Below are positions 1 to 4,936 of a stretch of DNA of 5,364 nt, in pieces. Under the pieces are notes generated by a model. It was not told the origin of the DNA and made no database searches. It saw nothing but the letters and a program-made list of their open reading frames with translations. Within the stretch, counting starts at the first letter, position 1. Every line of letters starts with the position of its first letter. Source of the DNA: Gammaproteobacteria bacterium (GTDB lineage Bacteria; Pseudomonadota; Gammaproteobacteria; Steroidobacterales; SZUA-146); contig QIGP01000146.1 in the NCBI GenBank assembly GCA_003228965.1, positions 1-5,364 on the forward strand, read 5' to 3'. A program made the position numbers and the translations under genes.

Positions 1-136
1 TCTATTTGAGCCGAGCGCAAGCGACGATGAGCACAGCGATCACTGAACTGGCTGCCCATAATGAAGTTTTGAAAAACCGAGATACAACCCTGCTCGAGTT
101 CAGGACTTTAAGCGATCATCCAGTGACTAGTGGGCT
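1..136 (+). other. Intron-flanking DNA with an open plus-strand frame
   Basis: On the minus strand this is the DNA just 3' of the group II intron, and all three minus frames stop within about 30 bases of the junction. On the plus strand a frame stays open from the window edge through the flank, with peptide elements such as ELAAHNEVLKNRDTTLLEF that read like ordinary protein. If 137-770 is removed exactly, this frame continues in phase past 771 (...VTSGLAHEISSRITQ...) to a stop at 892-894. The intron may therefore sit antisense in a plus-strand gene. I do not recognise the peptide, and its last third lies inside the inverted repeat at 816-977, so a chance open frame remains possible. Confidence 0.25.
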
Positions 137-770
137 GCCGGGTAGACCGGAGGAATCTCACCTCCAGTCCCTCACATATCCGTACGTGAGTCTCTCGACT
201 CATACGGCTCGTGCCAGCCATTAGCACTCCACCTCTCGGTGACAGGCGTACGCCCGCGAACACCGGCTCCTCCCGCTCTCGCGGTTGGCCCTGCTCGCCG
301 GGCGAGCTGACTCATCTCCTTTGCTCTGTCCTCATTACAAGAACTTCATCGGTACTACAGGATGATCCGCCCCCTTCATGTGCCGTGATACTTTCCCCCT
401 TCGTGAGTTTCACTTATAGGGTTTTCTTTTCACATCACACGAAGGGTTCCCACGTTCCACAAAAGAGCCAAGAACAGCGTCACGCCACCTCCACACCGGA
501 CACCACCCAGCCAGTCAGCAGACTCCCGCTGGATTCTTTCCCGCAACACAACCTAAGTTCCGGTTTCGATGTCATCCGTTTTTCATTTCGATGCTTCAGC
601 AATGAATCGCTTGCGCTCGTCTCACTGTTTCATACCTGACGTATCCTGTACGCCTTTTCCTCACCGCTCACCACCGTGGCTTTTGACCACAGCAGCGTGA
701 GGTGGTTTGAAGCCTGCATCTGCATGCCGACTTCGGAGGACCTACCTCCATCTCTTTTGCAGTTACGCAC
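137..770 (-). mobile_element. ORF-less bacterial group II intron, near full length
   Basis: A self-splicing ribozyme and retroelement, read on the minus strand from 770 to 137. The 5' end reads GTGCGTAAC, matching the GUGYG start of bacterial group II introns. Further in, the sequence has the look of domains I-III: GGAACGTGGGAACC at about 460-447, then TAGTACCGATGAAG and TTGTAATGAGGAC at about 360-325. It ends in a domain V/VI module (144-210). The length, about 634 nt, fits introns without an internal reverse transcriptase. The space where an ORF would sit holds only short hairpins, so mobility would need an RT supplied from elsewhere. Two signs of decay are visible: base-pair loss at the foot of domain V, and a 3' end reading CTACCCGGC instead of a terminal AY. 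I found no convincing EBS1 match to the presumed 5' exon (...CTCGTGTGCA). The 3' boundary is placed by analogy with introns ending CCCGAC and could be off by a few bases. Confidence 0.82.
144..210 (-). ncRNA. Group II intron domains V and VI
   Basis: Domain V runs from 210 to 177 on the minus strand. It has the AGC catalytic triad near its start (GAGCCGTAT), an upper stem GAGTC/GACTC closed by a GAGA tetraloop, the conserved two-base bulge (AC), and CGTACGG returning. In typical domain V sequences the last bases are UUC; here they are ATA. This leaves the first base pair and the G of the AGC triad opposite A rather than C and U. Domain VI follows as a 10-bp stem (170-161 with 153-144). An unpaired A at 143 is the likely branch point, 6 nt before the proposed 3' end. 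Confidence 0.82.
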
Positions 771-815
771 TGCACACGAGATATCATCGCGTATTACTCA
801 GCGCTCGTGGCGCAA

Positions 816-977
816 AGGCTGTGTGAAAACTTTCACTTCGTCATTGCGAGCGCGAAGCGCGCGGCAATCTCCCAATGCTACTGTGGCCTAATTTATTAAA
901 ACCACACAAACCTGACTGAGATTGCCACATCCGCTTTGCGGATTCGCAATGACGAGTTCGGAGTTTTCACACAACCT
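816..977. repeat. MITE-like / REP-like inverted repeat element
   Basis: Two long arms face each other. The left arm (816-870) begins AGGCTGTGTGAAAACT and the right arm, read in reverse complement from 977, begins AGGTTGTGTGAAAACT. Both continue through CGTCATTGCGA to GGCAATCT. Each arm also folds on itself (GCGC-GAA-GCGC at left, CCGC-TTT-GCGG at right), so the whole could form a branched hairpin. The core resembles a palindromic intergenic repeat seen in many bacterial genomes (general knowledge). There is no transposase and no obvious target duplication. As RNA it could end transcription from either side. It lies 45 bp from the group II intron 5' end. Confidence 0.75.
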
Positions 978-999
978 CAGCCAGAAGCGGCCGCTCACG

Positions 1000-1197
1000 C
1001 TAGTAGATGCCGCCTTCAACTTTGCCATCCTCATGCGGCTTCAACGCCGAAAACGTGATTTCTAAATCATGCAAGTCTGGGTCAACGCCGATTGCGACTG
1101 GGTGGCCCCAGCAATACTCATCCCGAAGCTCTTTTTCGAGCCCCACGTGAGAGTTATCTTCGAACACGTGAAACCACGATTGGCTTCCTATGGCCAA
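1000..1197 (-). CDS. Small hypothetical ORF, possibly a gene remnant
   Basis: A 65-codon frame immediately downstream of the sigma factor gene on the same strand. The peptide is acidic and has plausible composition (HVFEDNSHVGLEKELRDEY, then ITFSALKPHEDGKVEGGIY), but I recognise no family. The only in-frame start is TTG at 1197, with no ribosome binding site. The frame is open farther upstream to a TGA at 1237-1239, inside the end of the sigma gene. An ATG at 1201-1199 is in another frame and stops after 15 codons. It may be the tail of a gene that lost its beginning. In TIGR02999 sigma loci this slot often holds a kinase gene, but nothing kinase-like is visible here. Confidence 0.3.
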   Translation of the reverse strand: MAIGSQSWFHVFEDNSHVGLEKELRDEYCWGHPVAIGVDPDLHDLEITFSALKPHEDGKVEGGIY

Positions 1198-1226
1198 CCA
1201 TGAACACCAGCCGGTGACCTGTCGCT

Positions 1227-1799
1227 TTAACGGCTGTCATCGCCTAGTGAGAGACGTCTTGTCAGCATGGCCTTGATCAGACGCAGTTCACGCTCGGCGG
1301 TCGATTCGGAAATGCCGAGAGCATCAGCGGCTTCTGCATAGGTGGCTCCACAAAAATAGTAAAGCTCCGCGAGCCGAACTTTTTGAGGAGAGCGTTCCTC
1401 CATGGAACTCAACACTTCCTCGATCGCGAGAATGTCGTCTGACTTCGTCTCGGCGGCGACCTGAACGTCGGCCAGATCGACGACAATTGCGTCACCGCCA
1501 CGTTTTTGTGCTCCCTTTGAGCGGGCGTGATCCACCAGGATCTGTCGCATCAGATTAGCCACAATGCCGACGAAGTGACCGCGATCCGAAATTTGCGACT
1601 TAACGTCGCCAAGACGAATGAAAGCTTCGTTGATGAGTGCTGTGGCTTGTAACGTATGATTTGCGGGCTGGTTACGCATCTTATAGTGCGCCACTCGGTG
1701 AAGCTCGTCATAAACTGCCGGTAAGATCTCGGCCATAAGCGCCTCATCACCAGTCCGCCATCTATTAAGCAAAAGAGTTAGCTGTGATTTTTCAGACAT
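1227..1799 (-). CDS. ECF sigma factor, TIGR02999 / Sigma70_ECF type
   Basis: A 190-residue alternative sigma factor, expected to bind core RNA polymerase and direct it to a dedicated promoter set. Region 2 covers roughly residues 5-100 and carries the group's hallmark stretches: HTLQATALINEAFIRLGD near 48-65, then GHFVGIVANLMRQILVDHAR followed by KRGG. A variable linker covers about 103-125. Region 4 covers about 128-185 and includes the helix-turn-helix TYAEAADALGISESTAEREL, which reads the -35 element. Length is normal and the frame is intact. The ATG at 1799 has AAGGA 7 nt upstream (1807-1811), which supports this start. The family is often coded next to a Ser/Thr kinase or regulator; none is in the window, so what controls this sigma factor is unknown. 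The next gene upstream on the same strand is the PEP-CTERM gene, separated by 489 bp and a terminator, so they are not one operon. Confidence 0.93.
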   Translation of the reverse strand: MSEKSQLTLLLNRWRTGDEALMAEILPAVYDELHRVAHYKMRNQPANHTLQATALINEAFIRLGDVKSQISDRGHFVGIVANLMRQILVDHARSKGAQKRGGDAIVVDLADVQVAAETKSDDILAIEEVLSSMEERSPQKVRLAELYYFCGATYAEAADALGISESTAERELRLIKAMLTRRLSLGDDSR

Positions 1800-1907
1800 A
1801 TTCCAGTCCTTAGGATACGTCTATAGCATAGTACAACCTGATTGCTCGATGCCACATGCCACACTAGTGGGGAAGCTTGGGAAAACGCTTATGGTTGGAG
1901 GGAGGTC

Positions 1908-1991
1908 ATGAGCGACGGTAATTGTCCTTGCAATACAGATCGACATTTACGCCAAATAATCAGAAGTCCTGTATACCCGGCCAACGAATAA
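1908..1991 (+). CDS. Possible 27-residue small protein
   Basis: An ATG at 1908 is preceded by GGAGGGAGG (GGAGG at 1897-1901, 6 nt from the ATG), an unusually strong ribosome binding site for a non-coding stretch. The peptide starts MSDGNCPCNTDRH and ends at a TAA at 1989, with two cysteines in a CPC motif. An inverted repeat that could act as a plus-strand terminator lies 50 bp farther on. No family is recognised, and 27 codons can stay open by chance, so this is only a candidate. Confidence 0.2.
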   Translation: MSDGNCPCNTDRHLRQIIRSPVYPANE

Positions 1992-2040
1992 CGAAATTCT
2001 CCGCCAATCAGTAGAGCAAACGGTGAATGTCGGGCTTCAG

Positions 2041-2096
2041 GGCACCTCTAATGCCTAAGGATTTGCAGATTGAGTCCACGGGCTTTTAGAGATGCC
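2041..2096. repeat. Short inverted repeat (11-bp arms), terminator-like or mini-MITE
   Basis: GGCACCTCTAA at 2041-2051 faces TTAGAGATGCC at 2086-2096, one mismatch in 11, with a 34-base spacer. On the plus strand the second arm is followed by TTTT, so it could stop transcription coming from the left. The arm ends also resemble insertion sequence ends, so a small non-autonomous element is possible. No flanking duplication was found. Confidence 0.45.
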
Positions 2097-2183
2097 TTTT
2101 AGTCAGAGTGGTCTTGACTGAGCAAGCCTTCGACATTCTTGGTATGCCTTATACTGCCGGGACCCGCCCGCGTCCCACAATAC

Positions 2184-2226
2184 AAAAATCCGGATCAGCC
2201 CTTAACCGTAGAGTCTGACCCGGATT
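2184..2226 (-). terminator. Rho-independent terminator of the PEP-CTERM gene
   Basis: Read on the minus strand, AATCCGGGTCAG (2226-2215) pairs with CTGATCCGGATT (2198-2187) with one mismatch, and the stem runs into a T-rich tract (ATTTTTGTA). It starts 63 bp past the PEP-CTERM stop codon and points away from that gene. It separates that gene from the sigma factor gene. Confidence 0.75.
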
Positions 2227-2288
2227 CACCCCCTATTAATCATGAAGGCGTTGGCCAAATGGCTCAAAAATTATTCAGCTGAGTCGAC

Positions 2289-2834
2289 TTAACGACGACG
2301 CCTTACTAAACCCAGCGCCGCCAGTCCCGAAAGAAGCAGTGGCAGAGTGGCAGGAACTGGTACTTGCGAAGGGGACCCTGTGTAAACCTGACCAAAGGCG
2401 ACGTCACGAGAAGCCCCACTTGTCTCGCAATTGTCGGATGTGCAGATCCCTTCCCAACTGAAGCCGGAACCGCCAGACCATATGAATCCCGGTAAGATGT
2501 CGATGACACCCCCTGCATTGGTCATGGATTCTGCCAGCTGGAGAAACATCTGTGCGTCACCAGCGAGAGGATTTTGCGTTGCAACTGCGCTAAACAGGTC
2601 GGCACGGCCCGGGCTTCGATTATTGACAAAGCCGTAGCTATTGCCGCTGCTCGTGGTTATGTCAAACCCGAGAAAAGCACCGAGGTCGGCGTCGAAGACG
2701 TACGTTCCGTAAGCCGTGTTGCCATCATTGAATGTAGCGTCAAGGGACCAGGTTATCGGTGTCGCCTGGGCAATAGTGGCACCTAATGTAACCAGGCAGG
2801 CGAAAATCAGTTTTAGTGTGATGTTGTTTTTCAT
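2289..2834 (-). CDS. PEP-CTERM sorting-domain secreted protein
   Basis: A 181-residue exported protein. The N-terminus MKNNITLKLIFACLVTLGAT is a classic signal peptide with likely cleavage after AQA (near residue 25). The middle is Gly/Ser/Asn/Asp-rich and probably beta-structured (WSLDATFNDGNTAYGTYVFD). It has a Cys pair, CTSDNC, about 50 residues from the end. The C-terminus carries the tripartite sorting signal: VPVPATLPLLL, a hydrophobic segment, then RRRR as the last residues. In this family the tail is recognised by the exosortase/EpsH membrane protease, usually in bacteria that make extracellular polysaccharide; no exosortase gene is in the window. The middle matches no function I know. 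The ATG at 2834 is chosen because GGAG sits about 8 nt upstream; a TTG four codons earlier would lie on top of that site. A terminator follows at 2184-2226, so it is probably transcribed alone. Confidence 0.93.
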   Translation of the reverse strand: MKNNITLKLIFACLVTLGATIAQATPITWSLDATFNDGNTAYGTYVFDADLGAFLGFDITTSSGNSYGFVNNRSPGRADLFSAVATQNPLAGDAQMFLQLAESMTNAGGVIDILPGFIWSGGSGFSWEGICTSDNCETSGASRDVAFGQVYTGSPSQVPVPATLPLLLSGLAALGLVRRRR

Positions 2835-2890
2835 TACTAGCTCCAAAATGTTGGTCGCTGTTGTCCAGTAATCGCTGGTTTACAGCAAAA

Positions 2891-2918
2891 ATTATTCTTG
2901 TCAGCTACTAATACGCAA
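2891..2918 (-). promoter_or_regulatory. Possible sigma-70-like promoter of the PEP-CTERM gene
   Basis: On the minus strand TTGCGT (2918-2913) is followed after 16 bases by AATAAT (2896-2891), about 57 bp before the start codon. The -10 matches five of six consensus bases but the -35 only three. No sigma-54 (TGGCAC...TTGC) pattern was found in the leader. Whether the neighbouring ECF sigma factor reads this leader cannot be told from sequence. Confidence 0.27.
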
Positions 2919-3001
2919 TCGACGCCGGTTTCCTTCATTTTTCTTTCAGGCTTCATAAGCTCATGAAATCTTTAAAATAAAATACCACGCCGGACGCTAA
3001 C

Positions 3002-3187
3002 TTATTGGCTAATTCGTTTGGGAACGGCCCAATGGTGTGGGAAAGGCCTGGTTACGCTCAGGCGAATCTGTTGGAGCAGTTGCTCGATAAACTCCGCCTG
3101 TTGTTCGAGATTTGTAACCGCTCGATCTCCAATGCCCTTGTAATTTGAGCGTATTGACAACTTAACTTTATCTACGTCAACGAAATT
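3002..3187 (-). pseudogene. Gene fragment of unknown origin abutting the IS6 element
   Basis: A minus-strand frame stays open for 61 codons (stop TAA at 3002-3004, previous stop at 3188-3190) without an ATG. Its peptide, including KLSIRSNYKGIGDRAVTNLE and QQAEFIEQLLQQIRLSV, reads like a helical protein end. The left end of the insertion sequence lies inside the frame, so the first dozen or so codons come from IS sequence and the original gene was probably cut there. On the opposite strand, 3032-3148 encodes a 38-codon frame (MVWERPGYAQANLLEQLLDK...) that stops exactly at the IS edge. At most one of the two is likely to be real. I recognise neither. Confidence 0.25.
3151..3170. repeat. IS6-family terminal inverted repeat, left
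   Basis: Pairs with 3899-3918 in inverted orientation; the shared core is TTGACAA/GTGACAA followed by TTAA. It lies downstream of the transposase gene. Confidence 0.65.
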
Positions 3188-3200
3188 TTATGTCGCTCAA

Positions 3201-3879
3201 TTAAGCTACCACTGTTGCCCATTGTCCAAACGCACCTTCCCTGAGATTCCTGTAATGCTGTGCTCGCACCAAATGCCTTCCTAAATTAAACACATTGCGA
3301 ACAACTGAGTGCACACCTAAGAATTTCTGGGCGTGCTTGAACGATTTAAACTTTCGCATCACACGCTCCCTCACTCGGGTAGGTTCATGCGATTGTTCCA
3401 CTCGATTATTGGCGTACTGCGCAGTGTCGTGAATCACATCCGACATCAGCTCTCGATGCGACATAGCTTCCAAGTTTGTCAGTTGTGATCTTTCGAGGCT
3501 CTTGACCATGCGATCCAAGCAGTCGCTTAAAGAAACGTTTTGCCGCCACGCTGTCGCGTCGTCTTTGTAATAACACACCCACCACTTCACCGTCTTGATC
3601 GACAGCGCGCCACAAATAATGCTGCTTTCCACCAATTTTCACAAACACTTCGTCAATATAAAACGTATCACCAAATCCCTGGTGCTTACGTTTTAACCGC
3701 CTAGCGTATATGGCGCCAAACTTAATACACCATCGACGGATTGACTCGTACGTGACGGTGATGCCACGCTCTGCTAACGGATCTTCGACATCGCGATGGC
3801 TGAGATTGAATCGATAGTACAACCACACGGCATAGCTGATGATTTCGGGTGGAAAACGGTGTCGTTTGTATGTATTCAT
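3201..3879 (-). pseudogene. IS6-family DDE transposase, frameshifted
   Basis: The enzyme would cut and join IS ends using a DDE catalytic triad. The N-terminal part (3879 leftward) is clear: MNTYKRHRFPPEIISYAVWL, then a helix-turn-helix region and FYIDEVFVKIGG with the first catalytic Asp, then KITTDKLGSY with the second. The frame is then lost at about 3455-3465. In the original frame it runs on to a stop at 3406-3408. The family's C-terminal part continues in another frame: HRELMSDVIHDTAQYANN, then VEQSHEPTRVRERVMRKFKS, which holds the catalytic Glu, and ends at 3201. Relatives as I recall them read SYGVAHRE at the break, so loss of about 5 nt fits, though other small indels would too. Total length (about 225 codons) is otherwise normal. 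The family also usually reads VEDLLAERG where this copy has VEDPLAERG, a Pro in a helix. No IS6 programmed frameshift is known to me, so I call it inactive. Confidence 0.9.
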
Positions 3880-3885
3880 TCCCGT

Positions 3886-3915
3886 ACTATAAAATATCTG
3901 TACTTAACTTGTCAC
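3886..3915 (-). promoter_or_regulatory. Promoter of the IS6 transposase
   Basis: On the minus strand GTGACA (3915-3910) and TATAGT (3891-3886) each match five of six sigma-70 consensus bases, with an 18-base spacer. The -35 lies inside the terminal inverted repeat, as is usual for IS promoters. The -10 ends 6 bp before the ATG at 3879, so the leader would be very short; this fits the lack of a well-spaced ribosome binding site. Confidence 0.5.
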
Positions 3916-3918
3916 AAC
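3899..3918. repeat. IS6-family terminal inverted repeat, right
   Basis: Inverted partner of 3151-3170, on the promoter side of the transposase. It meets the truncated group II intron directly. Confidence 0.65.
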
Positions 3919-3920
3919 CC

Positions 3921-4207
3921 TTTAATGACATGTCGTGCTCTCAGACCCCGGGGATGCCCGACACCACTTCCCAAAATGCGGTGTCAGATCGCGTCTTCTG
4001 GACAAGTTAAACCATCAACCATCCCATGATGTACTTTAGCGGGGCTCTATCACTTCAGCCCGAAGGCTTACGGCCTATCACCTCTCTGTCTACGCTTAAC
4101 CGGGTTGGTTACCCAAACCAGTCCAAGACTCGATACCGGGTGCGGCGGGTCACCGCTTCCCGGGCTGGCATTTTCAGCCGCCAGTAGTACAGCGCCTCGT
4201 GGCGCAC
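3921..4207 (-). mobile_element. 5' fragment (domain I) of a second group II intron
   Basis: Read on the minus strand from 4207, the sequence starts GTGCGCC, the commonest 5' end of bacterial group II introns, followed by a run of hairpin-forming segments as in domain I. The exon just before it ends ...GACAAGTT, and 199 nt into the intron lies AACTTGTC (4008-4001), an exact 8-nt complement. That is the expected IBS1-EBS1 guide pairing at about the usual place, and it confirms both the call and the exon boundary. The fragment stops at the IS6 element after about 287 nt. Domains II-VI and any reverse transcriptase are missing, and nothing on the far side of the IS looks like the rest. It cannot splice as it stands. 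It differs from the intron at 137-770. Confidence 0.75.
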
Positions 4208-4234
4208 AACTTGTCAGAACAGTCAGAACCCTTG

Positions 4235-4263
4235 TTACCATTTAAACAAAAACATCGTAAGAT
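4235..4263 (+). promoter_or_regulatory. Possible promoter of the 4304-4936 gene
   Basis: TTACCA and TAAGAT, each four of six consensus bases, are separated by 17 bp and lie 40 bp before the preferred ATG. It is outside the intron fragment, so the gene could still be expressed. The match is weak. Confidence 0.25.
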
Positions 4264-4303
4264 TAAGACCAGCCGCTTACTACTATCAGCAAGGAAGATG
4301 TGT

Positions 4304-4936
4304 ATGAGACTGAACACTATAAGAGACACTATCGAGCGACTTATCCGAGAGCTTGGACAGGCATCTGTCCGCTACGCTTTTCATATCGACGTCGCTGAGG
4401 CTCACGATACGCAGGGTAGGGCTCAGTTGTATCGTAGAATAGATAACTGGCAGCGAGAGTTAACCAAGTGCCTGTACAAACTAGGACGTCTGCGCCAAGG
4501 AGCCCAGTATCGAAATTATCAGCTCAATGCAGCGAGGTTGAGTTATGCGAGTCTGCATCTTCGAAAAACCTCTGATCAGGAAGTTGATCGTCTAGAGGAA
4601 TTTTATGCAAGGGCACTAGTGGCTAAAGATGCGTTGGTCGAGTATGTAAACCGCCGGGCTCAACTCAGTGACATGGAGTTCGATTCTCTGTTAACTGATT
4701 TGCTGTCAAATCTTAACGATTGGGGTGATGTGGCCTCAGAAATAGGTGGCAACGAGATCTTGCAAATTGCACAGTGCTTTAAACCAGCATCGCAGGTGAT
4801 GTACACAGAAGTAAAGTCAGGAGTGAAACCTATGGAAACCCCGCAAACCGCACAAGGAGGTATTCAGTCTTCGGTGTTAACAATATTCGTTGTTTTACGG
4901 TGCATTCAGCTTATCGTTAAGCGAAAAGGGTTCTGA
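4304..4936 (+). CDS. Hypothetical protein with C-terminal hydrophobic segment
   Basis: A 210-residue protein I do not recognise. The N-terminal three quarters are charged and rich in Arg, Leu and Ala (TIRDTIERLIRELGQ, RLEEFYARALVAKDALVEYV), suggesting mostly helices and perhaps coiled coil. A polar linker (METPQTAQGGIQSS) leads to a hydrophobic stretch, VLTIFVVLRCIQLIV, ending KRKGF. This could be a tail anchor with the positive end inside, although it contains an Arg. The ATG at 4304 has AAGGA 8 nt upstream; the ATG at 4298 is too close to it. The frame is also open back to a GTG at 4199, but that start lies inside the intron fragment. If the gene once began upstream of 4208, the intron interrupted it. 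It converges on the toxin pseudogene, and no partner gene lies beside it. It may be cargo of the mobile region. Confidence 0.6.
   Translation: MRLNTIRDTIERLIRELGQASVRYAFHIDVAEAHDTQGRAQLYRRIDNWQRELTKCLYKLGRLRQGAQYRNYQLNAARLSYASLHLRKTSDQEVDRLEEFYARALVAKDALVEYVNRRAQLSDMEFDSLLTDLLSNLNDWGDVASEIGGNEILQIAQCFKPASQVMYTEVKSGVKPMETPQTAQGGIQSSVLTIFVVLRCIQLIVKRKGF

Larger units (their letters stand above)
1800..2288. other. Long intergenic region between sigma factor and PEP-CTERM genes
   Basis: No convincing protein gene fills these 489 bp. They contain, from left to right, the sigma factor's ribosome binding site and leader, a 27-codon plus-strand ORF with a good Shine-Dalgarno, a small inverted repeat (2041-2096) and the terminator of the PEP-CTERM gene (2184-2226). 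Just upstream of the sigma gene the minus strand reads TGTGGCATGTGGCA (about 1859-1846), a short direct repeat that could be a regulator site. It does not match the sigma-54 pattern, and I could not pick a clear -35/-10 pair for the sigma gene. Confidence 0.6.
3151..3918 (-). mobile_element. IS6-family insertion sequence, inactivated
   Basis: An element of about 770 bp carrying one frameshifted IS6-type transposase, flanked by imperfect terminal inverted repeats. The left end reads GTATTGACAACTTAAC and the right end, reverse-complemented, GTTGTGACAAGTTAAG; the outer 20 bp match at 14 positions. The size is normal for the IS6 family. The adjacent 8-mers (TAATTTGA at left, TTTAATGA at right) are not a target duplication. 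The DNA at right is group II intron while the DNA at left is not recognisably so. IS6 elements move by copy-in and can delete neighbouring DNA, which would explain both facts. The ends could be shifted by one or two bases outward. Confidence 0.85.

Noticed and set aside
211..891. Plus-strand frames 211-639 and 676-891 as protein genes
   Set aside because: They run antisense through structured group II intron RNA and into the inverted repeat. Composition is Ser/Pro/His-rich and no ribosome binding site or family is visible.
1550..1750. Second minus-strand frame inside the sigma factor gene
   Set aside because: It is an out-of-frame shadow of a clearly recognised sigma factor.
1846..1859. TGTGGCATGTGGCA as a sigma-54 promoter of the sigma factor gene
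   Set aside because: The TGGCA half is present but no TTGC element follows at the required spacing; it is kept only as a short direct repeat.
2306..2786. Frames 2306-2518 (minus) and 2431-2637, 2574-2786 (plus) overlapping the PEP-CTERM gene
   Set aside because: The overlapped gene has a signal peptide, sorting tail, ribosome binding site and terminator in the right order; the others have none of these.
3796..4029. Plus-strand frame spanning the IS right end
   Set aside because: It is antisense to the transposase start and crosses into intron RNA, so it is a chance frame over a junction.
4854..4875. AAGGAGG as the ribosome binding site of another gene
   Set aside because: It is inside an open coding frame and no ATG, GTG or TTG at useful spacing opens a longer frame.
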